Source: Bacteriovoracaceae bacterium
GTDB taxonomy: Bacteria > Bdellovibrionota > Bacteriovoracia > Bacteriovoracales > Bacteriovoracaceae
Length of the DNA: 36,743 bases
Assembly (NCBI GenBank): GCA_018649885.1
Contig: JABIHA010000085.1
Coordinates: 1-36,743 of the forward strand
Reading direction: 5' to 3'
The notes under the pieces were generated by a model that saw nothing but the letters and a program-made list of their open reading frames with translations, was not told the origin of the DNA and ran no database searches. Both the position numbers and the translations under genes were made by a program. Positions 8,431 through 16,737 of this stretch are shown here, piece by piece. The stretch's first letter is position 1; each line of letters begins with the position of its first letter.

Positions 8431-8826
8431 TTGAAAAACTCGACAATAGTATTGGTACTTTTTCTCGCGTTTACGAATGTTTATGCTGCAAAAAAAGCAT
8501 CGAAAGTTCAAGTTGGATTACCATCACGAATGTTTCTTATTGGAACTATAGACCCTGATATTGTTAGGTATAAGTTAAGAAATGAATTGCCTCAGTTTAG
8601 TAAATGTGCAGCTAATTTAAACAGTCCTATGACCATGAGGGCATCATTTACTATTGAAGCAGAAGGCAAAATTTCTAAAAACCCTTTAATAAATTTAGTA
8701 AGTGGAAATATTAATAGTAAGACAAAAAAATGTTTTCAAAATACTTTAATGAGCATTAAATTTATCTCAAAGAAATCAACTGGCAAAACTGATGTTCAAC
8801 AGTTAATTCATATTCGCTATCGATAA
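8431..8826 (+). CDS. Secreted AgmX/TonB-C-terminal-like protein
   Basis: 131 residues starting at TTG, with GAGGGG ten bases or so upstream. Residues 1-19 form a signal peptide. The rest follows the pattern of the AgmX/PglI C-terminal domain, known from gliding and energy-transduction proteins of deltaproteobacteria: a first Cys after the leading helix (FSKCAAN), beta strands with FTIEAEGKIS, a second Cys in TKKCFQNTLMSIKF and a final strand IHIRYR. Unlike full-length members it has no membrane anchor plus proline-rich linker, only the domain. It follows the GspE/PilB gene after 218 bp and is probably transcribed separately. Confidence 0.6.
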   Translation: MKNSTIVLVLFLAFTNVYAAKKASKVQVGLPSRMFLIGTIDPDIVRYKLRNELPQFSKCAANLNSPMTMRASFTIEAEGKISKNPLINLVSGNINSKTKKCFQNTLMSIKFISKKSTGKTDVQQLIHIRYR

Positions 8827-8855
8827 AAATTAATCAAAAAATTATTGTACTCAAG

Positions 8856-8901
8856 TGCAAGCCCCCAAGGAAGTGTTTTACCATATCCTTGGGGGCTTGC
8901 A
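8856..8901. terminator. Strong hairpin between convergent genes, likely bidirectional terminator
   Basis: A perfect 16-bp stem (8856-8871 with 8886-8901) containing CCCCC/GGGGG, with a 14-base loop, placed between the AgmX-like gene ending at 8826 and the CBS gene ending at 8921. On the minus strand a T-rich stretch follows about 15 bases later. On the plus strand there is no T run, so rightward termination may rely on the stem alone. Confidence 0.65.
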
Positions 8902-8920
8902 GTATCTGGTCTAGTCTTGA

Positions 8921-9328
8921 TTACTGGAGAACCTCGATAAGTGCGTTAAGAGCATCAATAGAGGTGAATATGCCAAAGACTTTTCCATTTTCATCGCTTA
9001 CAAGTGCTGATCCAATCTTGCGAGTGGACATCTCATAGACGACTTCTCTTAGAAGGGCCTTGCTTTGAACGACGAAGGGGTCTTTGGTCATGACATCGCG
9101 GGCCTTGAGCTCATCCCACCACGGTTTGTAGCGTAAGCAGTAAATATCGCGTTCGCTGACAATTCCAACAACTTGACCATCTTCCTTTACGGGTAGATGT
9201 CTGACACCCTTTTCTTGCATAATTTCAAGGAGGTCTTTAATCATATCGTCTGTCCCGGCCTCCACTAAACAAACGCTTGTAAATTCATCTACCTGAAGAT
9301 TGTTTACATCTAAGGCCTCGTCTAACAT
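8921..9328 (-). CDS. CBS-domain-pair protein
   Basis: 135 residues forming two CBS domains and nothing else. The first (about 15-65) ends in GVRHLPVKEDGQVVGIVSERDI. The second (about 78-130) begins DVMTKDPFVV and ends in GSALVSDENGKVFGIFTSIDAL. Such stand-alone pairs usually bind adenine nucleotides and act as energy or redox sensors. AAAGGAG sits well before the ATG. It is divergent from the hibernation factor gene, with 230 bp between them, consistent with shared stress-type regulation. Confidence 0.9.
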   Translation of the reverse strand: MLDEALDVNNLQVDEFTSVCLVEAGTDDMIKDLLEIMQEKGVRHLPVKEDGQVVGIVSERDIYCLRYKPWWDELKARDVMTKDPFVVQSKALLREVVYEMSTRKIGSALVSDENGKVFGIFTSIDALNALIEVLQ

Positions 9329-9558
9329 GTGTGATCTCCTTTAACATTGTCTTGTTGTCAGAATAGCTTAAAAGTATATGGCCTCTTATGGCAATTGACA
9401 CTCAGAAGGTTGATAAAACTCATAGTTTGAAGTGGGGTTTTATAGGGTTTTTAACACCGGCCATCATGGGCAACCATCGGGTTTAGTCGATAAGCTATCA
9501 TCATGATGAATTACTTATCAGAATTTTATTTCCATAACATTCATAAAGGAGAATTTTA

Positions 9559-9867
9559 ATGAGCTGCAGTATCTCTTACCATGGAGTTGATCATTCACAG
9601 GCCTTAGATTTGTTCATAAAGGATCATGTGGAGAAGATCGAAGAAAAAGTTAATGGTCGAGTGAAGCTTGAGTGGGTCGTTGGGATGGAAAAAGATGTCT
9701 ATATCGTTTCTTTAAATCTCTGGGCGAAACAGAATTTTATTAGACTCTCACAAAAGTCCCATGAAGTTCATAAGGCGATTGCCAAGGCTTCGGAAATGGC
9801 CCAAAGAGAATTAAGAAAAATGAAGAATAAGAAGATTAAACAACTTGTCAGGACGCATGCCCTGTAA
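9559..9867 (+). CDS. hpf: Ribosome hibernation promoting factor, short form (HPF/RaiA family)
   Basis: 102 residues with the HPF/RaiA fold: strand (SISYHGVDHS), helix (ALDLFIKDHVEKIEEKV), strands with a central KLEWVVGMEKD, then SQKSHEVHKAIAKASEMAQRELRKMKNKKIK, a helix with a basic tail. The protein binds the decoding region of the small subunit and promotes inactive ribosome dimers in starvation. Length fits the short form, which lacks the C-terminal dimerisation domain. The usual double-strand motif is divergent. AAAGGAG precedes the ATG. The neighbours, a CBS sensor and later Hsp33 and a universal stress protein, fit a stress role. Confidence 0.85.
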   Translation: MSCSISYHGVDHSQALDLFIKDHVEKIEEKVNGRVKLEWVVGMEKDVYIVSLNLWAKQNFIRLSQKSHEVHKAIAKASEMAQRELRKMKNKKIKQLVRTHAL

Positions 9868-9943
9868 CGCGAAGCGGTTTTGATTACAAGAGGCCTCTGC
9901 TAGTTTTACGCAACTTAAAATGCATAAATTAGAGGAGGCCCCT

Positions 9944-10759
9944 TTGAAGGATATCCAATTTAGTGATCTGGACTATCACTCATGTGAGTTTGAACACCTA
10001 TACGGCGAGAAAATCCACCTCATAAAAAATCCCTATCTTTTATCCCTACTAACTAAATTTTCAATGCCTTTTATGGTTCAGCCAATACTTAATATGGTGG
10101 TTAAAGAACTCTACACAGGCCTTGTCAACGAAGCTGTAAATAATCATTTTGAAAGAGAACAAATATGCGTTGATACCCGCATGAAACCACTAAATCCCAA
10201 TGGACAATTTAGTGGCGAAGTTATTAAAAATGACCAAAGGGTTGTAACAGTTAATTTGGCCAGGTCCGGGACTTTTCCCAGTCACTTATGTTTTGAGCAA
10301 CTCAGTTTGCTTTTAAATCCTGAGTTTGTAAGACAAGACCACTTTTATTTAAATAGAAAAACCAATGATAATGGAGAGGTCATAGGGGTTGATGCCTCTG
10401 GATCTAAAATTGGTGGTGATGTGGAAGATGCAATCGTTTTGTTTCCAGACCCTATGGGAGCAACTGGCGGTAGCTTATGTCACGTTGTTGATTATTACAA
10501 AAATCAGGTGGAGGGAAAGGCCAAAAAAATTATTTCTCTTAATCTTATAGTTACACCGGAATTTGTGAGAAAACTCTCAAGTGAGCATCCTGATGTTGAA
10601 ATATATGCCCTTAGAATGGATAGAGGTTTGTCTGATAAAAAGGCCTTAGCTTCAATTCCAGGAAAACATCCTGAGCTTGAAAGTGGTCTTAATGAGATTC
10701 AATATATAGTTCCTGGTGCTGGTGGTGTAGGGGAAATTCTAAACAATTCCTATGTCTAA
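9944..10759 (+). CDS. Uracil phosphoribosyltransferase-like protein
   Basis: About 271 residues from a TTG at 9944, chosen because GAGGAGG lies five bases upstream; an ATG at 9920 has no ribosome-binding site. The PRPP-binding loop is intact as DPMGATGGS (169-177), preceded by hydrophobic AIVLFP. The N-terminal segment IHLIKNPYLLSLLTKFSMP resembles the UPRTase start. Near the C-terminus, where UPRTases have PGLGDAGDR for uracil recognition, this protein has PGAGGVGEI (257-265), so the acidic pair and Arg are missing. It is also about 60 residues longer than usual. It may salvage uracil or another base, or have lost catalysis. It converges on hslO with a 4-bp gap. Confidence 0.75.
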   Translation: MKDIQFSDLDYHSCEFEHLYGEKIHLIKNPYLLSLLTKFSMPFMVQPILNMVVKELYTGLVNEAVNNHFEREQICVDTRMKPLNPNGQFSGEVIKNDQRVVTVNLARSGTFPSHLCFEQLSLLLNPEFVRQDHFYLNRKTNDNGEVIGVDASGSKIGGDVEDAIVLFPDPMGATGGSLCHVVDYYKNQVEGKAKKIISLNLIVTPEFVRKLSSEHPDVEIYALRMDRGLSDKKALASIPGKHPELESGLNEIQYIVPGAGGVGEILNNSYV

Positions 10760-10763
10760 ATAA

Positions 10764-11618
10764 CTACTGAAGAATTCTGAGATCGCTTCTTTGGATAATG
10801 TATTTGGTATGGCAATAATCACACTCGGTCTCAATTTCACTTTGATTTTTATCAAAAAGAGTATCAGGATTTTGGTTATTTAAAGACATTATACCTAGAA
10901 TCATTTTTTCTTTACTGCATGGACAGAAGAACTTCACCTTTTTCTTGTTAATCATTGTAAAGCCTTCGCTTTCAAAGGCCTTCAAAATTTCATCGTTATC
11001 TGTGAGGCCTTCTTTAAATAGATCTGTCAGAAATTTCTTCTTTTGTAAGTAATAGGCATTGATACTGGGCCTTTCTTTTAGCTCATTTTTATTAACATTT
11101 ATGGGAGGAAGCCTGGTTATCATAACTGATTGATCAGATTCAGTGGCGAGGTAGACACTACTATCAACTTGGTAAGAGTGAGAAAGTACATGGTTAACAA
11201 CTTCAAGCACACTCATGCCACTAACTTCTATTATAGAAGTATAGGGCTTTAAATGTGTGCCTGGAAAAATTTTAGTAAGCCTGCCTTTTCCTAGAAGTGT
11301 TTTGGGGATTTCGTCGAGGGATTTTGGTAGCAGCAGAAATCTGGTAAGACCATTGGCGCCTGTTTCAAGCTTAAACCTAAAATAGGGCTCTTCATTATCA
11401 ATATATAAGCCTACTGATTCACCAGCTTTTAAAAAGGAAATAATAGGCTGGGCACTGAGGATGCAATCTCGAAAATAGACTAGATCATATCCATGCTTTT
11501 GGTGGATTGTGGCCATATCAACAATCAGCTTTTGACCTTCCAGGAAATGAACAACAAAGTTGTCCTCTTCGTGTAGGAAACTGTATAGCTGGCTTTCGGG
11601 TATCAAGAACTCCTCCAT
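10764..11618 (-). CDS. hslO: Hsp33 redox-regulated chaperone
   Basis: 284 residues. Hsp33 is a cytoplasmic holdase activated by oxidative unfolding. The redox switch is present at the C-terminus: FFCPCSKEKM (CxC) and, about 30 residues later, ECDYCHTKY (CxxC), the four zinc-binding cysteines. The N-terminal substrate-binding part includes GANGLTRFLLLP and KPYTSIIEVSG, as in the family. Length is normal for Hsp33. The gene stands alone, convergent with the UPRTase-like gene and divergent from the secreted protein at 11794. Confidence 0.9.
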   Translation of the reverse strand: MEEFLIPESQLYSFLHEEDNFVVHFLEGQKLIVDMATIHQKHGYDLVYFRDCILSAQPIISFLKAGESVGLYIDNEEPYFRFKLETGANGLTRFLLLPKSLDEIPKTLLGKGRLTKIFPGTHLKPYTSIIEVSGMSVLEVVNHVLSHSYQVDSSVYLATESDQSVMITRLPPINVNKNELKERPSINAYYLQKKKFLTDLFKEGLTDNDEILKAFESEGFTMINKKKVKFFCPCSKEKMILGIMSLNNQNPDTLFDKNQSEIETECDYCHTKYIIQRSDLRILQ

Positions 11619-11653
11619 TTTCTAGCACTTATAAAGTACTGGAAATAAACAAA

Positions 11654-11682
11654 TTGTATACAGTGCAGTGCGTTACTATCTT
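11654..11682 (+). promoter_or_regulatory. Candidate promoter for the secreted protein at 11794
   Basis: TTGTAT at 11654-11659, a 17-base spacer and TATCTT at 11677-11682. Both boxes match the sigma-70 consensus moderately. A leader of about 100 bases would follow. Confidence 0.3.
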
Positions 11683-11793
11683 TTGTGTTTGTCCGCTCTG
11701 GCCCAGTGAACGCTATTTTTACACGGTGCCTTAATTTTATAAAAGATTTTTGATAGCACTAGATATTAGGATTTTAGGACAGAGAGAGATTTA

Positions 11794-12585
11794 ATGAAAT
11801 TTTTGTTGAAAATGATCCCCTGGGCGATTGTGGGCTTATCTATTTTTCAAAGTACTTTGTTTGCGGCTAGCAGTATTTCGGAACAACGAACGCTAGACTT
11901 CTATGTTGACCCAAGCTCTATCGCTGTTGGCGAGGGAAAATATTCTTTTGAATATCAAAAAGCTAGTGATGTTTATGGTGATACGAGGCTTACCTTAAAT
12001 CGGTATCTAGGGCTTCTGGAAGACAGTTTGAGCGATTATGAGAGAGCACGCTCCTGGATTGTGACCTATAAGCTAGCGACTGTTATAAGTGGCAGTCTGG
12101 CCAAGCTAACAATGGATAGTTTATTAACGGTAGCGAAAGTTAAGAAATTTGGTGGGATGGTAAGCCTTAAAGAGGGGAGGTCTGTAGATCATATAAAATT
12201 ATTTTCTGGATTCAAAAAATTTCCCCTAACCTCGGGAAATACTAAAATGACTTTTTCTACCTATTTTTTCAACGTCAATAGAGGCCGATCTAATCAGGCC
12301 CAGTTTAGGAAATTTAAGTTAGGAAATGAGCACTTGGATCCTCAGTTGAAGGTGATAGTAGGCGTGAAAGGCAATAATGTTGATGAAGATGCATGGCCTT
12401 ATTTTGGCTCTTCAAATGTCTTCAAATTCTATGAGCTCTCGGGTGGAAGGGTTCTCATTATCTCAGAAATTCTTATGGCCTTGGATGGGAAGGCCTTTAG
12501 AAGCAACTTACTAACCAGAAAAACTGTCAAAAAATCTTCTATACTTGCAGCAGAGAATTTTCTTAAACTAGTAGATTTGCAATAG
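11794..12585 (+). CDS. Secreted protein of unknown function
   Basis: 263 residues. Residues 1-25 form a signal peptide ending in LFAAS. The mature protein opens with a strand-rich part (TLDFYVDPSSIAVGEGKYSFEYQ), has a helical middle (about 65-120) and ends with an Arg/Lys-rich helix. There are no cysteines and no recognised domain. AGAGAGAG before the ATG is the likely ribosome-binding region. It stands alone between hslO and the universal stress gene. Confidence 0.75.
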   Translation: MKFLLKMIPWAIVGLSIFQSTLFAASSISEQRTLDFYVDPSSIAVGEGKYSFEYQKASDVYGDTRLTLNRYLGLLEDSLSDYERARSWIVTYKLATVISGSLAKLTMDSLLTVAKVKKFGGMVSLKEGRSVDHIKLFSGFKKFPLTSGNTKMTFSTYFFNVNRGRSNQAQFRKFKLGNEHLDPQLKVIVGVKGNNVDEDAWPYFGSSNVFKFYELSGGRVLIISEILMALDGKAFRSNLLTRKTVKKSSILAAENFLKLVDLQ

Positions 12586-12624
12586 TAGAAACCAAATATT
12601 AACTATTTAGACTCTATGCACCTT

Positions 12625-12653
12625 ATGGAAAATGACATTTATCATGGAAAATG
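12625..12653. repeat. 10-bp direct repeat ahead of the universal stress gene
   Basis: ATGGAAAATG occurs at 12625-12634 and again at 12644-12653, 19 bp apart, about two helical turns. It lies 67 bp ahead of the universal stress gene start and could be an operator. It may also be chance in AT-rich DNA. Confidence 0.3.
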
Positions 12654-12719
12654 GACGCTTTTTTCAGGGCCTTATCCCGTATTTTTGGAGATTATAAGAT
12701 CATAAAAAAGGAGTTGAAC

Positions 12720-13163
12720 ATGAAAATCGCTATTTCCACACCGCTGGACGGAAAACCACAAGAGACATTTTTAAAGTTGAAGAATAACCCAATATTTAAA
12801 GATGCCGAAGTTCACTTTGTTCATGTTTTTAGAGTTAACTATTATTTTAATGAATTTAGTCTCTACTCTTATCCTATGGAAGATCAATTTGATGAGATTG
12901 AAAAATCTGTTGTGAAGTCACTGTCAGATCTTTCAGATAAGATTTTTTGTGGTGATGTTAAGCCAAAAGAAATTAAAACTACTTGCTTATTTCATCAAGA
13001 CACAAAAGAAAAAGTAGTTGAATTTCTCAAATCAGATAATTTTGATTTGGTGATTACTGCTACTCGTGGAAAGCATGGCATTGATGGACTCTTTTCAAGT
13101 TCTTTTACTGATCACTTGAATAAGTTTTCACCTTGTGATGTTTACGTTTTAAGACCTGTATAG
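12720..13163 (+). CDS. Universal stress protein family (UspA-like)
   Basis: 147 residues from the ATG at 12720, which has AAGGAG in front of it; an upstream in-frame ATG at 12651 lacks one and would add a non-homologous extension. The chain begins MKIAISTPLDG, as Usp proteins do, with the HFVHVF second strand. It ends in DLVITATRGKHGIDGLFSSSFTDHLNKFSPCDVYVLRP, the Usp nucleotide-loop region. The spacing there is G-x2-G-x2-G, compressed compared with the canonical G-2x-G-9x-G-S/T loop, so ATP binding is uncertain. It is a cytoplasmic stress protein of unspecified function. Confidence 0.8.
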   Translation: MKIAISTPLDGKPQETFLKLKNNPIFKDAEVHFVHVFRVNYYFNEFSLYSYPMEDQFDEIEKSVVKSLSDLSDKIFCGDVKPKEIKTTCLFHQDTKEKVVEFLKSDNFDLVITATRGKHGIDGLFSSSFTDHLNKFSPCDVYVLRPV

Positions 13164-13167
13164 GCTT

Positions 13168-13701
13168 TTATTCGGCTATTACAATGGTTTTTGTAAGTTG
13201 TTTATGACAATGATTGAGCACGATATCTACGCGCTCAATCTTTGGAATAATGATAAATGATTTCATGTGGACAAATATTTTTTTCACGTAGTGATCCTTC
13301 TCATTAGGCCAAAAGGCGTAGTGAGAGTTTACGGCTCTGCATATTCTTTTTTGTACTGTGAGTTTAAACTCGGGAACAGGAAGGATTGAAAATACAACGC
13401 TATCTTTTTTAACTTCGTGGATATCTATTCCGTAAGCTCTCTTTTTTTCGAGGGAGTTTAGAGGCTCTAGTTTGCCTCCATTTTCCACCATATCCCAATA
13501 GACTGTGACCGGATTTTTTTGATCAATAAATCGTTCTCTAAAGTTTAGCTCATAGATGAGGTAGTTTTTATTTTCAGATCTCTCCAGAGTAAATAAAGGC
13601 GTGTGCATTTTATTGAGCTCGATTGATGTTCTGGCGTAGAAGTTTCTAGCAAAAACGGAAGAAGAGCATAGGTAAATAAATAACAAAATTGAATACTTCA
13701 A
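13168..13701 (-). CDS. Secreted DUF4833-like protein
   Basis: 177 residues. Residues 1-18 form a signal peptide. The layout fits the DUF4833 family: NYLIYELNFRE, then PVTVYWDMVENGGKLEPLNSLEKKRAYGI, a Pro-Val-x-Val-Tyr-Trp strand followed by a glycine turn and Ala-Tyr-Gly, and a final beta-rich part. Family function is unknown. Two cysteines in the last third might pair. It converges on the universal stress gene with only 4 bp between stops. Confidence 0.65.
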   Translation of the reverse strand: MKYSILLFIYLCSSSVFARNFYARTSIELNKMHTPLFTLERSENKNYLIYELNFRERFIDQKNPVTVYWDMVENGGKLEPLNSLEKKRAYGIDIHEVKKDSVVFSILPVPEFKLTVQKRICRAVNSHYAFWPNEKDHYVKKIFVHMKSFIIIPKIERVDIVLNHCHKQLTKTIVIAE

Positions 13702-13770
13702 TTAAATACTTCCCTGTACCTTATTCTTACAATGTTATTATTTTAACTCCAATTATACTGTTCACCAAAT

Positions 13771-14256
13771 TTAATGGCATGATTTGTGAAAGTTTTCCTC
13801 TAGCTCGAGGTCCATGGCAAAGGCAAGCCGGTTGGCCATATTGAAGTAGCTGACAATGAAAACAGCATGTTGCCAGGCACTTTCATCTTGATGAATGGAG
13901 TTAAATTCTTTTTTTAATAAATGTGACTTGTGCGGCTCACTAGAGAGGGTCTGGGCCAATTTTCGGTAAATTTCCTTTTTTTCAGAGGGCAAGTCAATTT
14001 CTCCAATGTTATCGAGCGCCTTTTGATGATGTCCTATACAATATGGACATTTATTTGCCTCAGATGTGGAAACGGCCAGAAACTCTCTTTCAATTCGTTC
14101 AAGCGGGAGATTATCACCCACGATAATTTTCTGGTAGAACTCGAAATGGGCCTCCATTGCCTCAGGAAAATCTCGAAAGGCGTGGTGAATCTCCGCCACT
14201 TCTCCTCGCTCTTTTCTTATTCTATCAATGATCTTAGAAACTCGATTTTTTACCAT
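13771..14256 (-). CDS. AhpD/carboxymuconolactone-decarboxylase-like peroxidase-related protein
   Basis: 161 residues from the ATG at 14256, which has AAGGGG about eight bases upstream; a further in-frame ATG at 14277 has no ribosome-binding site. The diagnostic segment is EANKCPYCIGHHQKAL, a CxxC followed by His, the redox centre of AhpD-like proteins that reduce peroxides or pass electrons. The rest is all-helical, including the family's second helix SEKKEIYRKLAQTLS. Length is usual for this family. The true substrate is not known. Confidence 0.85.
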   Translation of the reverse strand: MVKNRVSKIIDRIRKERGEVAEIHHAFRDFPEAMEAHFEFYQKIIVGDNLPLERIEREFLAVSTSEANKCPYCIGHHQKALDNIGEIDLPSEKKEIYRKLAQTLSSEPHKSHLLKKEFNSIHQDESAWQHAVFIVSYFNMANRLAFAMDLELEENFHKSCH

Positions 14257-14317
14257 GCTACAACCCCTTTTTACCATTAGTGTCGGAATTTTAGAGTTTG
14301 TTACAAAATTTGAGATT

Positions 14318-15484
14318 TTATAGGCACATTTTTTCTATTAGGGCCTGGATCATATCCACGCCACTTTCAAAATGAGACAACTGGATTGATTCATTTGGCA
14401 TGTGTGCCTGAGAAAGGGATCCTGGTCCACAAATATAGCTATCTATACCTAGATCAGAAAAATGTCCCGCATCCGTCACATAGGGAGCTCCCACCACCTG
14501 ACTTTGATTGTAGTAGCTTGATAAAAATTTAAATGCCTCAGTTTGGTCACTGCTTCGAAGAGCAGGGGCAGTTAAAAGACCTTCCCAAGAGACAAGACCC
14601 TTTAAATTGAGTTTGCCGATTTCTTCCTTAATTCTAGCTATGATGGTATCAGCATTGTTTTGCAGTGTGGATCTGACCGAAACTTGAATTTCGCATCTTT
14701 CAGGGATCATATTGTCTGCGACTCCCCCGAAAATTCTCCCAATATTTATTGAACAATAAGGCCACTGTGGATAGAGATCGTGATCTAGGTTTTTTTTCTC
14801 AGAGATTAACTCGTCATTGACTTTATCGATGACATTAATTATTTTTGTCATATCTGTTATGGCATTGGTTCCGCGGTCAGGCCTTGAGCTATGCCCTGCC
14901 ACCCCAGTTGTGATCAAGTGAAAAACCCCAATACCTTTATGGGCATGAAAGACTTTGAAGTCTGTGGGCTCACCCACCAGCGCTTGTGAAGGCAATGGGC
15001 GTTCACTAAGACCCTCTTTTAATATAGGAACTAGTCTTTTGGCACCTTGGCAGCAGATTTCTTCATCACAAGTTAAAATAAAAACTAGCTGGGATTTTAA
15101 TTTTTGAAGGTTGATCTTTTTTAGGGCCACTAATGCCTGAGTAATAAATACCTTCATATCAGATGTACCGCGACCAAATAACTTGTCATCTTCTAATGTG
15201 AGTACAAGTGGGTCTCGAACCCAACCTGGTTGGTTTTCAAAGGGAACTATATCTAAATGTCCTGAAAGAATGATTCCATTGCCCCCGTTTGCAGGCCCTA
15301 TTGAGGCGACAATTTGTGCTTTATCATCACCAAACATATGGTCGCGGTAGAGGTCTACTTTGAAGCCAAACCCATCTAGGTAGTCTGCAATATATTCTGA
15401 GCAGCTTACATTTTCTTTGTTGGACACGGTGTCGTATGAAATAATTTTTTTTGAAAGATCGAATAGTCCTTTATTCACAAACAT
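14318..15484 (-). CDS. argE: ArgE/DapE-type M20 metallopeptidase, probably acetylornithine deacetylase
   Basis: 388 residues. M20 enzymes bind two zinc ions and cleave an N-acyl group; the ArgE type removes acetyl from N-acetylornithine in arginine synthesis. Metal and catalytic signatures are present in order: LSGHLDIVP (His-x-Asp), GRGTSDMK (bridging Asp), CDEEICCQGAK (general-base Glu and zinc Glu), GEPTDF, GHSSRPDRGTNAI (dimerisation-domain start) and GPGSLSQAHMPNE (final His). The ArgE assignment rests on overall likeness and the last motif; other M20 acyl-amino-acid hydrolases are possible. A GTG at 15478 has a better-spaced AGGGAG than the ATG at 15484. The gene stands apart from any arginine genes here. 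Confidence 0.85.
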   Translation of the reverse strand: MFVNKGLFDLSKKIISYDTVSNKENVSCSEYIADYLDGFGFKVDLYRDHMFGDDKAQIVASIGPANGGNGIILSGHLDIVPFENQPGWVRDPLVLTLEDDKLFGRGTSDMKVFITQALVALKKINLQKLKSQLVFILTCDEEICCQGAKRLVPILKEGLSERPLPSQALVGEPTDFKVFHAHKGIGVFHLITTGVAGHSSRPDRGTNAITDMTKIINVIDKVNDELISEKKNLDHDLYPQWPYCSINIGRIFGGVADNMIPERCEIQVSVRSTLQNNADTIIARIKEEIGKLNLKGLVSWEGLLTAPALRSSDQTEAFKFLSSYYNQSQVVGAPYVTDAGHFSDLGIDSYICGPGSLSQAHMPNESIQLSHFESGVDMIQALIEKMCL

Positions 15485-15545
15485 GCTCCCTGTCTATAAA
15501 TCTTAACAATCAAGGGGGTAAAGGTCTAATACCAACTACGCTAAA

Positions 15546-16601
15546 TTAGGGGACTAGCTCAAAGATTAGAAAAAGTGTTCTTTGCTTATCACTGAAATTA
15601 TTATCGCTGGCAATAATAAGGGTATGGTTTCCATTTTTCAAACGAGGTCCAAGACACATGGCCTCCATATTATCAAGTCTTTGATTTGCCTTAGAAAGCA
15701 TAGGGATGACTTTATCAAGGTTTAGTACTAATTTCTTGCGAAGGATATGGATCTTTTTTTTACCAAGTTTTGTTGTCTTGGAGAAATTTGTTTTAAATAC
15801 TCTGATATCATTTTTCTTGGTTTTAGGGTTCCAGCCTCTTTCCAGGGAGAGAAGAGAGTTATCATTAATAGCAAGGAGCTCTACAAGTCCTCTTCCTCCA
15901 CCCAGTGGATAAAGGGCCTGGCGATAGGGACGAAATCCATTTTTTGATTTTTTATAAACAATAATTCGTGAGAGATCATGTCCTAGCTTTTTCACGTGAG
16001 ATTGATCTTGTCTTAGGCTGTACTCTGTCGCTGTGATTAAATGTGCTTGGTTGGGAGTGATGGTTAGGCTTTCAAGGGCCATATTATTTTGCACACCTCT
16101 TTTGGCAATTTGTTTTGCTTCCATTGAAATTAAAAAATCGGGGAGTTGGTATCTTCGAGTAAAATGAAGATCACGATTGAACTCTAAAATCATAGGGCTG
16201 ACAATTGCGCCGTAGCCTTCAGAAGAAATTAAAACGTTTCCAGATTTTGTAACCGCTAACCCCTCAGGATCCAGCATCATTGCTGGAAAGGTATGATCTT
16301 TTTGTAAAAGAAGCGGGCTAAAGCTAATTGGGTCAAATTTTCCATCTTCAAGACCCAATTGAAAGTAAAAGACTCTTGGCGCAGAAGTTATCTTATCTCC
16401 GCGGCCACCTCTATCATCTGAAAGGGCCATGAAGAGTTTTTGTTTTTCTAAGTATGTGATGGCAGAGATACCACCAATCTCAGAGCCTAAAATTTCTTCT
16501 CCGGTATGAATCGTAAAATCGGATAGAAAATTAAGAGTAGTAGCACCAATATTATTTACGCAAAGCGTTGCGATGAATAGGCATAAACCAATAAATTTCA
16601 C
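15546..16601 (-). CDS. Secreted phytase-like esterase family protein
   Basis: 351 residues starting at GTG with AAGGGG upstream. Residues 1-20 form a signal peptide. It follows the pattern of the esterase-like/phytase-like beta-propeller family: GGISAITYLEKQKLFMALSDDRG, MLDPEGLAVTKSGNVLISSEG, NMALESLTITPNQAHLITATEYSLRQD and, near the end, DNMEAMCLGPRLKNGNHTLIIASDNNFSDKQRTLFLIFEL. These are the usual DPEG, NxxxEsLx and SDNNF segments. The likely role is phosphoester or ester hydrolysis in the periplasm, substrate unknown. It lies on the same strand as argE, 61 bp upstream, so co-transcription is possible. Confidence 0.85.
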   Translation of the reverse strand: MKFIGLCLFIATLCVNNIGATTLNFLSDFTIHTGEEILGSEIGGISAITYLEKQKLFMALSDDRGGRGDKITSAPRVFYFQLGLEDGKFDPISFSPLLLQKDHTFPAMMLDPEGLAVTKSGNVLISSEGYGAIVSPMILEFNRDLHFTRRYQLPDFLISMEAKQIAKRGVQNNMALESLTITPNQAHLITATEYSLRQDQSHVKKLGHDLSRIIVYKKSKNGFRPYRQALYPLGGGRGLVELLAINDNSLLSLERGWNPKTKKNDIRVFKTNFSKTTKLGKKKIHILRKKLVLNLDKVIPMLSKANQRLDNMEAMCLGPRLKNGNHTLIIASDNNFSDKQRTLFLIFELVP

Positions 16602-16737
16602 GATAATTTCCCCTTAGCAGTTATTAAATTGAGTAGCATTTGGGAGCTAGATTGCCCAGTTTGGAGAATTGATGATTTTAAAATTTATAAATGATTGTAA
16701 ATTATATAGACTAGGGCTTGCTTATTGGAGGTGCTGA

